DNA of 38,413 bases from positions 1 through 38,413 of the IMG/VR virus record IMGVR_UViG_3300029442_000013; one strand, 5' to 3'. A program made the translations under genes and the position numbers. A model generated the notes under the pieces. It did no database searches. It had not been told where the DNA came from and saw nothing but the letters and a program-made list of their open reading frames with translations. This document shows positions 23,089-29,441 of the stretch, piece after piece. The stretch comes from a virus. Each line of letters opens with the position of its first letter. Within the stretch, counting starts at the first letter, position 1.

Positions 23089-23776
23089 ACAGCACAAATG
23101 CGGTAAAGATGGGTTGAGTAGTTGGTGTAAGGAATGTGAGCATGAAGAATATAAAAAGTGGATTAAAAACAATCCAAATAAAAAAAAGGAATATGCTCAA
23201 AAATGGTATAAAAAATATTCAGAGGCAGTAAAAGAACGGAGTAGAAAACAACGGGTTAATAATCCTGAAAAAGTAAAAATATATAAAAAAGAATGGGAAT
23301 TGAAAAATAAGGAATATGTAAAAAACTATGGACGATTACGTAGAGAAAAAAATAAGGAAAAAATAAATGAATATAGGAAAAACTGGTATAGAGAAAATCG
23401 TATCTCCATTACGGAACATAGAAACAATAACCCACAAGCTAAACTTTCAAAAGCTATGTCAACAGCTATATGTTTTTCATTAAAAGGGAACAAGAGTGGA
23501 AGAAAGTGGGAAACATTAATAGGATTCACCATGAAACAACTTCAAAACCATCTTGAAAAAAAGTTTAAGGAAGGAATGACTTGGGAAAATTATGGAAGAA
23601 ACGGTTGGCACGTTGACCATATAATTCCACTTGTGGTTCATAATTACACAACTCCAGATGATATTGATTTTAAGAAATGTTGGAGTTTAAAAAACTTACA
23701 ACCATTATGGGAAAAAGAAAACATAGCTAAACATGATAAGTTATTTAAACCATTTCAACCGTCACTAACTATTTAA
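22979..23776 (+). CDS. HNH homing endonuclease-like protein 1, 265 aa
   Basis: It begins at ATG 22979, with SD AGAGG 7 nt upstream supplied by the CKRC codons of the overlapping zinc-ribbon ORF. The first 25 residues read the zinc-ribbon gene out of frame. Then come a zinc ribbon 'CTKCGKITNIF...SWCKEC', a very basic Tyr/Asn/Lys-rich repeat region (KKWYKKYSEAVKERSRKQRV and similar) and a C-terminal HNH: 'WHVDHIIPLV' with 'NLQPLWEKENIAKHDK'. Typical of free-standing homing endonucleases. Base composition is strikingly AT-rich compared with the late genes, a sign of transfer. Confidence 0.8.
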   Translation: MSGLPEVQMSADVQSASPSILIEKRCTKCGKITNIFRQHKCGKDGLSSWCKECEHEEYKKWIKNNPNKKKEYAQKWYKKYSEAVKERSRKQRVNNPEKVKIYKKEWELKNKEYVKNYGRLRREKNKEKINEYRKNWYRENRISITEHRNNNPQAKLSKAMSTAICFSLKGNKSGRKWETLIGFTMKQLQNHLEKKFKEGMTWENYGRNGWHVDHIIPLVVHNYTTPDDIDFKKCWSLKNLQPLWEKENIAKHDKLFKPFQPSLTI

Positions 23777-23787
23777 AGGAGATTAAA

Positions 23788-24018
23788 ATGATTAAAACAA
23801 CAAAATGGGACGCAGTGGACATTGAAACTTACAACGGCAAATATTCACTTGTATTAGGATGGGAAGGCCGGGACGGAAAATTTAACGCAAAGTGGGCGGA
23901 GTTCGAGATGGGTAAAGACAAGATAAAAAAGAAAATGCCAGTAAAGATTCCTCTCGGTGATTCTAAAGAAGAAGCGGCGGCAGTGCTAAAGACTTTATTT
24001 CTTGAGATGAGTGAATAG
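23788..24018 (+). CDS. Small early protein, 76 aa
   Basis: It encodes 76 aa: an N-terminal beta domain 'DIETYNGKYSLVLGWEGRDGKF' and a positively charged middle with 'KMPVKIPLGDSKEEAAAVLKTLFLEM'. SD AAAGGAGATTAAA. Its N-terminal half is duplicated in the 36-aa ORF at 22786, on the other side of the HNH cassette. Similar small proteins occur in phage replication-recombination regions, but no function is known to me. Confidence 0.65.
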   Translation: MIKTTKWDAVDIETYNGKYSLVLGWEGRDGKFNAKWAEFEMGKDKIKKKMPVKIPLGDSKEEAAAVLKTLFLEMSE

Positions 24019-24029
24019 CCCAACGTTGG
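24018..24029 (+). promoter_or_regulatory. GCCCAACGTTGG palindrome core (site 2)
   Basis: It shares 12 bases with the perfect palindrome at 19307 but lacks the final GGC. It is followed directly by AAAGGAG, the SD of the gene at 24046. As at site 1, it sits between a stop and an SD. Confidence 0.5.
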
Positions 24030-24045
24030 AAAGGAGAAGTATGCA

Positions 24046-24570
24046 ATGGAAAAATTCAATATTGGCGATAATGTTTATAATGCCAGATGCCAATGGGCAA
24101 GCAAAAGAGAATTATGCCCTATATGTTTTGGGAAGTTGCAAGTAACTTTAGTGCTTGGAAACAACGATAGTGTTATACTTCCTTGTAATTATTGCGCTCC
24201 GGGGTTTGAATACCCCACTGGGTGTATTAGTATTTATGATTACATTATTGAAGCTGAATTAGTTACAATTACTGATATTAAGGTTGAAATTTCGTCATCT
24301 GGTGAAATATATAAATATCATTCCGGTTGTTATAGTTATGACACGGAAAATCTATTTACAAATAAAGAAGATGCTTTAAAACGTGCCGTAGAGTTAAAAG
24401 AAGTATTAGACAGAGATCAAGAGAAAAGAATTGATTGGATAAAAAAAGATAAGAAGAAAAGTTTTTCTTGGGACGCTGGCTATCATCTGCGCCACATAAA
24501 AGACCTTAAAAAAGAGATTGAACGGCACGAGCAAAAAGCAGTTCTTTGTAAACAACGAGCAAAGGAGTAA
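24046..24570 (+). CDS. Zinc-binding early protein, 174 aa
   Basis: It encodes 174 aa. The N-terminal half carries 'ELCPICFGKLQVTLVLGN' and 'ILPCNYCAPG', i.e. two CxxC knuckles typical of a DnaJ-type or zinc-ribbon fold, followed by a beta domain with 'VTITDIKVEISSSGEIYKY'. The C-terminal half is a long charged helix with coiled-coil character (EDALKRAVELKEVLDRDQEK; KDLKKEIERHEQKAVLC). Small proteins of this layout are found in phages and are of unknown function. SD AAAGGAG. Confidence 0.6.
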   Translation: MEKFNIGDNVYNARCQWASKRELCPICFGKLQVTLVLGNNDSVILPCNYCAPGFEYPTGCISIYDYIIEAELVTITDIKVEISSSGEIYKYHSGCYSYDTENLFTNKEDALKRAVELKEVLDRDQEKRIDWIKKDKKKSFSWDAGYHLRHIKDLKKEIERHEQKAVLCKQRAKE

Positions 24571-24572
24571 GT

Positions 24573-25109
24573 ATGCAAGACTTTATAAAAGTAATAGACG
24601 AAAGAATGGACTGGCGCAAGCGCAAGATGCTAATTCCAAAGATGGTTGAATTAGGAAGCATGGCATACCTTGCCGCCGGGAAGCTCCTAACAGATGCTAA
24701 AATGTGTGAAGATTGGAAGTTTGATGACTCTGGTGCGACTGACTTCTATTCATGGGCAGATTTCACGCTAGGATACCGCAGGACGAACATTCAGCGCATG
24801 GTTGATATATGGCTAGCCTTTGAAAATTCCTATCATACAGACAAGAACCTGATAATGTCGTGTGACTTTTCAAAATTGGCACTCATCGCCCCTATCTGTA
24901 AAGATATGGCAGAAGAAGAAAAGCTGGACTGGATACATAAAGCTCAAGTAAATTCTTGCCGACATCTGGAGCTTTCGGTAAAGGAGCATAAAGGCTTACC
25001 AATACCACAAGAGATGTGCCTTCATAATAAGCAAATTATCTTGATCGAAAAATGTGGTTTATGCTCCAAAATTCTCTCAGTTTCTAAATCAGACGAGGAC
25101 ATAAAATGA
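24573..25109 (+). CDS. Early helical protein, 178 aa
   Basis: It encodes 178 aa, helical, with 'FYSWADFTLGYRRTNIQRMVDIWLAFE', which resembles a helix-turn-helix arrangement where 'l..sr.....m..iw' is a recognition helix. 'LIAPICKDMAEEEKLDWIHKAQVNSC' is the following helical pair. The C-terminus carries four Cys in CxH and CxxC-like spacing ('MCLHNKQ', 'KCGLCSK'), possibly another zinc site. It starts after AAAGGAG and overlaps NinG by 4 nt. DNA-binding role inferred. Confidence 0.5.
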   Translation: MQDFIKVIDERMDWRKRKMLIPKMVELGSMAYLAAGKLLTDAKMCEDWKFDDSGATDFYSWADFTLGYRRTNIQRMVDIWLAFENSYHTDKNLIMSCDFSKLALIAPICKDMAEEEKLDWIHKAQVNSCRHLELSVKEHKGLPIPQEMCLHNKQIILIEKCGLCSKILSVSKSDEDIK

Positions 25110-25660
25110 TTAATTCTTTTATAAAACCAGTCAAGAAAACCAAAGAAGAAAAACTGCAACTGAAATTCGCCAAAATGAAGTTGAAGCAGGAAGAACGCAT
25201 TGCCAAGCTGAAAGACCGGATAAAAAAGAAACCAAAGAAGCAAACTCAAATTCCACTTATTACCTTGCGGAAAAATGCTTGGAAGTTATTTTCAAAGATT
25301 GTCCGTGAAGAAGAAAAATATGTCTGCTACACCTGCGGCAAGGATATGAGCAACGCCAAGACAACGGCTGATGCCGGTCACTACATACCCCAAAGCAAAG
25401 GCAATATACTCCGGTTTGACAGAAGGAACGTACACTGCCAATGCACAGCTTGTAACCGATACCTGCACGGAAATTTAAGCACATACGCTTTGAAGCTCGA
25501 AGCTCAATACGGACATGGGATATTACAGAAATTTGAAGATATAAAAAACCAGCAGAAAAAATTCACAAGAGAAGAACTTGAAGCAATGATTGTTGATTAT
25601 AAGCAAAGACTACAATCTATATTAGAGGAAATGAAATGCCTAAAACCTATTACACAGTAG
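25106..25660 (+). CDS. ninG: NinG-like (Rap) recombination nuclease, 184 aa
   Basis: It encodes 184 aa with the NinG signature: a basic N-terminal helix (residues 10-50), 'LRKNAWKLFSKIVR', 'YVCYTCGKDM' and 'DAGHYIPQSKGNILRFDRRNVHCQCTACNRYLHGN', then 'YALKLEAQYGHGIL' and a helical C-terminus. The four Cys and the AGH..P pattern match the zinc-bound HNH-like core of lambda NinG/Rap, a Holliday-junction/branched-DNA nuclease. It overlaps the previous stop, and its end overlaps a 61-aa gene by 25 nt. Confidence 0.85.
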   Translation: MINSFIKPVKKTKEEKLQLKFAKMKLKQEERIAKLKDRIKKKPKKQTQIPLITLRKNAWKLFSKIVREEEKYVCYTCGKDMSNAKTTADAGHYIPQSKGNILRFDRRNVHCQCTACNRYLHGNLSTYALKLEAQYGHGILQKFEDIKNQQKKFTREELEAMIVDYKQRLQSILEEMKCLKPITQ

Positions 25661-25821
25661 AGATATTCTTGATTAACGAGGATATGCCAAATGGAAATTG
25701 GTGTGTTTCCAGCCGCCACAAGAACGAAGAAAATGCTCGCATAAACCTTGATATTATTACTAAAAGCCGCAAATGCGAAGGTAGAATAATATTTGGTGGG
25801 CAGATAATTGAAAAAAAATAA
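25636..25821 (+). CDS. Small early protein, 61 aa
   Basis: It encodes 61 aa with a beta-alpha-beta layout: 'TYYTVEIFLINEDMPNGNW' followed by 'ENARINLDIITKSRKCEGRIIFGG'. SD TAGAGGAAATG with the ATG inside the NinG 3' end, so it is coupled. Function unknown. It is followed directly by the second zinc-ribbon/HNH cassette. Confidence 0.6.
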   Translation: MPKTYYTVEIFLINEDMPNGNWCVSSRHKNEENARINLDIITKSRKCEGRIIFGGQIIEKK

Positions 25822-25831
25822 AAGAATTTAC

Positions 25832-25861
25832 TTGACAAACATATACTGCTAGGTATATACT
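25832..25861 (+). promoter_or_regulatory. Sigma70-like promoter of cassette 2
   Basis: TTGACA (25832-25837) with TATACT at 25856-25861 (18-bp spacer) or TATATA at 25854-25859 (16-bp spacer). It has clear base similarity to the promoter at 22901 (TTGACAAAC ... GGTATATA), and the same distance relation to a zinc-ribbon ORF. Confidence 0.6.
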
Positions 25862-25880
25862 AACACTAAAGGAGCAATAA

Positions 25881-26027
25881 ATGACTTTAAAAATTCTTAA
25901 ATGCAAGAGGTGTGAACATGAATGGGCAAGCAAAGATGCAAGAAGTGTTAGAGTGTGTCCCAAGTGTAAAAGTCCCTACTGGGACAGAAGTAAAACCACT
26001 TCACAAAAACTCACTAAAGGGGCTTAA
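25881..26027 (+). CDS. Zinc-ribbon protein of cassette 2, 48 aa
   Basis: It encodes 48 aa with 'CKRCEHEWASKDARSVRVCPKCKSPYWDR' spacing (CxxC at 8-11 and 26-29), a paralogue of the ORF at 22936 and a closer match to the common 'CPKCKSPYWD' form. It has a good SD (AAAGGAGCAATAA). The HNH gene starts inside it at 25918 in the +1 frame, exactly as in cassette 1. It ends GGG GCT TAA. Confidence 0.7.
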   Translation: MTLKILKCKRCEHEWASKDARSVRVCPKCKSPYWDRSKTTSQKLTKGA

Positions 26028-26631
26028 AATTGGATGGGAAAGAAGTTCTGCTCAAAAACTACCACCAAAACCATGCCTTCTATGCGGTAAAGATGTTTTT
26101 TATAAAAGAGCAAATGCCGATACGAGAAAATTTTGCTCACGGCAATGTAAAAACATATTTCAAACAGGGAAAAACTTAATCAGAAAAATACCAAGAACTG
26201 GTAAAACAATAATTTGTACGGTTTGTGGTAAAGAATTTTATAAATATACAAGTGAAATTGAACAGAGAAAAAGAAGGGGATGTGAAATATTATACTGCTC
26301 TATTGAATGCAGAATAAAAGGTGGATATACACGAGCAAGAGGCGAAGAATGTTCATGGTGGAAAGGTGGTATTCAAAAAGATAGAAAGGGATATTTACGG
26401 GAGAGAGTATATACCGACCATCCATATAAACAAGTAGGGGGTCATGTAATGCAACATCGGCTAGTTATGGAAAAACATATAGGTAGATTCCTTTTGCCAA
26501 CCGAATCTGTTCATCACAAAAATGGAATAAAAGATGACAATAGAATAGAAAATTTAGAGCTAATAGCAACATCACCGCACATTGGTAAGGTTCATTGTCC
26601 ACATTGTAACAAAGAATTTACAATAAGATAA
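25918..26631 (+). CDS. HNH homing endonuclease-like protein 2, 237 aa
   Basis: The start is placed at ATG 25918. AGAGG lies 7 nt upstream, at the CKRC codons of the zinc-ribbon ORF. The first 45 residues are the out-of-frame reading of that gene. Then two treble-clef-like zinc motifs ('CLLCGKDVFYKRANADTRKFC', with 'CSRQC', and 'CTVCGKEFYKYTS...YCSIEC'), an HNH_3-type core with 'GGHVMQHRLVMEKHIGRFL' and 'SVHHKNGIKDDNRIENLEL', and a final 'CPHCNKEF'. Domain architecture differs from HNH 1, so the two nucleases are not recent duplicates. Confidence 0.8.
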   Translation: MNGQAKMQEVLECVPSVKVPTGTEVKPLHKNSLKGLKIGWERSSAQKLPPKPCLLCGKDVFYKRANADTRKFCSRQCKNIFQTGKNLIRKIPRTGKTIICTVCGKEFYKYTSEIEQRKRRGCEILYCSIECRIKGGYTRARGEECSWWKGGIQKDRKGYLRERVYTDHPYKQVGGHVMQHRLVMEKHIGRFLLPTESVHHKNGIKDDNRIENLELIATSPHIGKVHCPHCNKEFTIR

Positions 26632-26641
26632 GGAGAAAATT

Positions 26642-27394
26642 ATGACAGAAGAACACGCAAAGGAAAGTGGTCATTTTTACACGAAGGATGGAAAAGCGGC
26701 ATATACCTACTTGAACAAAAAAGGTGAAACAAAGAACACAACATTGCGACAAGCTAGAACCATGAATTTAGTTCCAAGCGTAACTCATATCATTGCTTGT
26801 GCGGCTCGACCTGGTCTCCAGAGATGGCTCCAAGAGCAAGTCCTATTATCTGCTTTAACCAGCACCCGCAAAGATGATGAAAGTGAACAAGACTACATCA
26901 ACCGGATAATTCTGGAAGCTGGTGAGCAAAGCAAGAAAGCCCGTGAAACCGGAACTGCTATTCATAGCTGGGTACAGGGTGGGTTTGAACGTGAGCAAAT
27001 TCACAGTGACGGTGTAAGATACTTTGAGTCTGCCAGAGATACTATCTTGAAAGAATGTGGTGAGCAAAAGTGGGTCTGTGAGGAGTCTTTCGCATGGTAC
27101 GGATACGGCGGGAAAGTTGACATTCATTGTGATGATTTCTTGTTGGATTTTAAAACTACTTCAAAGCCACTTGACGGAATTAAGATGTGGGACGAACACT
27201 ACCAGCAACTCGCAGCTTACAAGGCTGGTATCGGACTTGATGACGGAACTAGGTGCGGAATCTGTTGGATAAATACGGATACCGCAGAAAGCAAAATAAC
27301 GTGGGCAGAACCAAAAGACTTGGATAAAGGCTGGAATTGCTTTAAGCACCTGAAAGCTTATTGGTATAGCAAAACTCAATTAGGGGAGGAATAA
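26642..27394 (+). CDS. PD-(D/E)XK exonuclease (RecB-like), 250 aa
   Basis: It encodes 250 aa. Motifs are 'GTAIHSWVQGGF' (104-115), Glu148 in 'VCEESFAWYGYGGKVDIHCDDFLLDFKTT', Asp160 and DFK (169-171), giving the E...GxxD...DxK arrangement of RecB/Cas4-type nucleases. 'HYQQLAAYKAGIG' follows as motif QxxxY (QLAAY). It probably resects dsDNA ends to create the single strand for the Rad52-like annealing protein encoded next (3-nt gap). SD AAGGAGAAAATT. Confidence 0.85.
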   Translation: MTEEHAKESGHFYTKDGKAAYTYLNKKGETKNTTLRQARTMNLVPSVTHIIACAARPGLQRWLQEQVLLSALTSTRKDDESEQDYINRIILEAGEQSKKARETGTAIHSWVQGGFEREQIHSDGVRYFESARDTILKECGEQKWVCEESFAWYGYGGKVDIHCDDFLLDFKTTSKPLDGIKMWDEHYQQLAAYKAGIGLDDGTRCGICWINTDTAESKITWAEPKDLDKGWNCFKHLKAYWYSKTQLGEE

Positions 27395-27397
27395 ATT

Positions 27398-28090
27398 ATG
27401 ACAGACAAGAAAACGGGATTAGAATTATTACGAGAGCCGTTTCCGTTAAACCAGATAAGCAAACTACCAAAAGGAACAAAAGCACAGAATGACTGCCCGC
27501 CTAATGAAAAGAAGAAATGCGCCATTTGCGGTGGCTACCATCACCCGCAGGTTATTCACCTTGACTATGTTGGTCACGCCGCTTTAACAGACAGACTTCT
27601 TGATGCTGACCCTTTATGGACATGGGATCCGCTTGCACTTAAAGACGGACTTCCCGCTTTTGACCAGACTGGTGGCCTGTGGATTAAATTAACTGTTTGT
27701 GGACATACAAGAATTGGATATGGACACGCTGCCGCTTCAAACTTCAAAGATATTGGAAGCCGTGAAAAAGAAGTTATCGGCGATGCTTTGAGGAACGCTG
27801 CAATGAGATTCGGGGCTGCTTTAGATTTGTGGCATAAGGGTGAGCTTCATATAAACGAAGAAGAAAAAACGCCTGTAGCACCAATTAAACACGAAATAAA
27901 GCCAAAAGAAGCTAATGTCCCAATACACGAACCCACAACGACTAAACTGGTTGAAACTATAAAAGAGCAAGTACCTAGTGCTAAAGTATTTGAAGCTATT
28001 GCGGCGGCAACTAAGCCAACTGAAAGCGAATTTATCACAGTTCCGCAACAGAAACGTCTTTTTGCACTTGCGGCTCTTTCAAAGATATAA
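27398..28090 (+). CDS. Rad52-like single-strand annealing protein, ends at an in-frame TAA (230 aa)
   Basis: The core reads 'HLDYVGHAALTDRLLDADPLWTWDPL', 'GLWIKLTVCGHTRIGYGHA', then 'REKEVIGDALRNAAMRFGAALDLW' (122-145), a signature of phage Rad52/22-type annealing proteins. A CxxC...H..H zinc-like motif precedes it (CAICGGYHH). After a linker the protein enters a 'PQQKRLFALAALSKI' domain, which normally continues 'S..EVKEYL...yg...s..i...dY.eI...I'. Here a TAA ends translation after SKI, but the same frame continues to 28228 with the missing half. Annealing core is intact. Confidence 0.8.
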   Translation: MTDKKTGLELLREPFPLNQISKLPKGTKAQNDCPPNEKKKCAICGGYHHPQVIHLDYVGHAALTDRLLDADPLWTWDPLALKDGLPAFDQTGGLWIKLTVCGHTRIGYGHAAASNFKDIGSREKEVIGDALRNAAMRFGAALDLWHKGELHINEEEKTPVAPIKHEIKPKEANVPIHEPTTTKLVETIKEQVPSAKVFEAIAAATKPTESEFITVPQQKRLFALAALSKI

Positions 28091-28228
28091 CCTTTACAAG
28101 TTAAAGAATATCTTATGAAGTATTATAAGACAGAACATTCGGCACAGATTAAAAAATCCGATTATAAGGAAATAAGTAGTATAATAGAAAGTGCTGAGAA
28201 GTTTTCACACATGATGAATCAGGAGTAA
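28091..28228 (+). pseudogene. Detached C-terminal end of the Rad52-like gene
   Basis: In frame with the gene at 27398 (831 nt = 277 codons from 27398 to 28228), the codons after the TAA read PLQVKEYLMKYYKTEH, then AQIKKSDYKEISSIIESAEK and end at TAA 28226-28228. This completes the accessory domain that begins with PQQKRLFALAALSKI. An internal ATG at 28115 could start a short peptide but has no good SD. Best explained as a nonsense change, sequencing error or low-level readthrough of one gene. Confidence 0.7.
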
Positions 28229-28232
28229 TATC

Positions 28233-28421
28233 ATGGATATAAAAAAACGTGATAAAGGAGAAACAGTAAAATGTTTTATTTGCGGTGAGTTTTTTGTAAC
28301 ATCAAACTGTTGGAAACAAGATTATTGTGAAAAGCATGACGACAATAATGGTTACCATTGTACTTCCCGTAAAGATTGGGGAAATATTATGGAATTAAAA
28401 GAAAGGGGATATATAGAATGA
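28233..28421 (+). CDS. Zinc-binding micro-protein, 62 aa
   Basis: It encodes 62 aa with 'CFICGEFFVTSNCWKQDYCEKH' (CxxC, C, and CxxH) suggesting a single zinc finger or treble clef, followed by 'YHCTSRKDWGNIMELKERGYIE'. SD AGGAGTAATATC. The stop overlaps the next start as ATGA. Function unknown. Confidence 0.6.
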   Translation: MDIKKRDKGETVKCFICGEFFVTSNCWKQDYCEKHDDNNGYHCTSRKDWGNIMELKERGYIE

Positions 28422-28564
28422 AGAAACCTGGTACAGGTAGCACAGTATTCTCAATTTCTATGACGAATTGCCTTCTCAAGAAGGTACAGGCAGCGGCAGA
28501 TAAGCTGAAAATCACAAGAAATAAGTTCATCGTAAACCTCATAAAGAAGGAGGTAATCAAGTGA
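28418..28564 (+). CDS. Ribbon-helix-helix (Arc/CopG-like) regulator, 48 aa
   Basis: The start is at 28418, coupled (ATGA) to the zinc-binding gene. The 48 aa form the RHH pattern: strand 'STVFSISM', helix A 'NCLLKKVQAAADKLKI' and helix B 'TRNKFIVNLIKKEVI', with 'T.N.F...l' the usual N-cap of helix B. Such dimers bind operators in the major groove. It is the only clear transcription regulator in the genome and is a candidate binder of the repeated motifs of the control region. Confidence 0.65.
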   Translation: MKKPGTGSTVFSISMTNCLLKKVQAAADKLKITRNKFIVNLIKKEVIK

Positions 28565-28689
28565 AGAAATTGATGATCTGGTTATTACGAAGAATGAGTT
28601 GGGAAGATATAAGGTTTGTAATAGATGAAGTGCTTGACGGTACTGGTTGTCACATCCACCGCAATCCACCTAAAGGGAGGGCAAAATGA
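28561..28689 (+). CDS. Small basic protein with GTG start, 42 aa
   Basis: GTG at 28561 overlaps the RHH stop (GTGA) and has an almost perfect SD (AAGGAGG, spacing 7). It encodes 42 aa: MKKLMIWLLRRMSWEDIRFVIDEVLDG followed by a His/Pro/Lys end with 'GCHIHRNPPKGRAK'. Its stop overlaps the next ATG as ATGA. Function unknown. Confidence 0.55.
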   Translation: MKKLMIWLLRRMSWEDIRFVIDEVLDGTGCHIHRNPPKGRAK

Positions 28690-29102
28690 GCAGACCATTT
28701 GGGCAGACGTATAGACTAAGTTTCCTTCATCCCGGCAAGGTGAAGTGTTGCCATTGCCGCGAGTTTAAAGATAAATCAGAGTTCTATCCCGACAAGCATA
28801 CAACTCTTGGCATCGGTGGTTACTGCCGGAAATGCTCGTATCTGGTTCAGAAAGTCGAACCTTCTGTTTGCGAGAGGCCGAAGAAGTTAGAGACAATAGA
28901 CCGAAATACACTAAAGGGGTTTATTCGTTACTTCTCACAACGTCCTTATATTTTCTACACGACATTTCACCGGCCATATAGTATTGAGGTAGCCAAAGAA
29001 GAATTTACCAAACGCAAGAAACTAAAACTTGACGTATCTAATTATAACTTTGGTTACGCCCCAGGGTGCAGTCAGCGATCTGCATATGCACCACATGCTT
29101 AA
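28686..29102 (+). CDS. Zinc-ribbon protein, 138 aa
   Basis: The N-terminus has 'CCHCREFKDKSEFYPDKHTTLGIGGYCRKCSYL', the 'C..C....k..F........gl...Ck.C' ribbon often found in phage HNH and related proteins. No HNH is present here. The remainder is a helical region (NTLKGFIRYFSQRPYIFYTTFHRPYS). The last 17 residues (GYAPGCSQRSAYAPHA) look unlike the rest, and a different frame stays open to 29232, so the gene may have suffered a frameshift near 29050. Confidence 0.55.
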   Translation: MSRPFGQTYRLSFLHPGKVKCCHCREFKDKSEFYPDKHTTLGIGGYCRKCSYLVQKVEPSVCERPKKLETIDRNTLKGFIRYFSQRPYIFYTTFHRPYSIEVAKEEFTKRKKLKLDVSNYNFGYAPGCSQRSAYAPHA

Positions 29103-29276
29103 TTCCCTGTTAGAGCCACAGGACAACAACAGGCTCGGTCGTAAGAGGGTAGCCAAGAGTGGTCGGGATACTGATCTTGGCGCAGACAATAATAGCAGGT
29201 GGGGTTGTACCCTGACAATGTTCTCCATGTGAGTAGTTGTTGCAGACAAACTGCCCTGCTTTAAAAGGAGAGAGGA
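29103..29276. other. Gap without a supported gene
   Basis: 174 bp between the zinc-ribbon gene and the 54-aa gene. The frame offset by one from the upstream gene stays open until 29232, possibly the lost end of that gene. I see no clear promoter or hairpin here. The SD for the next gene begins at 29265. Confidence 0.4.
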
Positions 29277-29441
29277 ATGAAACTAAAAATAGGTAGATAT
29301 ATTTATACAATCAGTAGAAACGGTACGCCAGATAATACCTTATGGGACGCTGGCTATACAGTTTGTTTATATGCGAAAATCTTTTGTTTTTATATTCTCA
29401 GATATTGGAAACTGGAGGCTGACAATGGACAAAATAACTAA
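29277..29441 (+). CDS. Small protein, 54 aa
   Basis: It starts at 29277 after AAAAGGAGAGAGGA and ends inside the start of the coiled-coil gene (17-nt overlap). It encodes 54 aa: a basic N-half and an aromatic, weakly hydrophobic 'AGYTVCLYAKIFCFYILRYW' stretch that could associate with the membrane. No family recognised. Confidence 0.5.
   Translation: MKLKIGRYIYTISRNGTPDNTLWDAGYTVCLYAKIFCFYILRYWKLEADNGQNN

Noticed and set aside
26021-26040. Programmed +1 frameshift at GGG GCT TAA in cassette 2
   Set aside because: Possible, but cassette 1 has no matching signal at its zinc-ribbon end, while both cassettes share an SD and internal start. Independent initiation explains both.
27398-28228. General stop-codon reassignment (TAA read as sense)
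   Set aside because: Many other genes in the window end at TAA with sensible spacing to the next start, and TAG and TGA are used as ordinary stops too. A local nonsense change is simpler.
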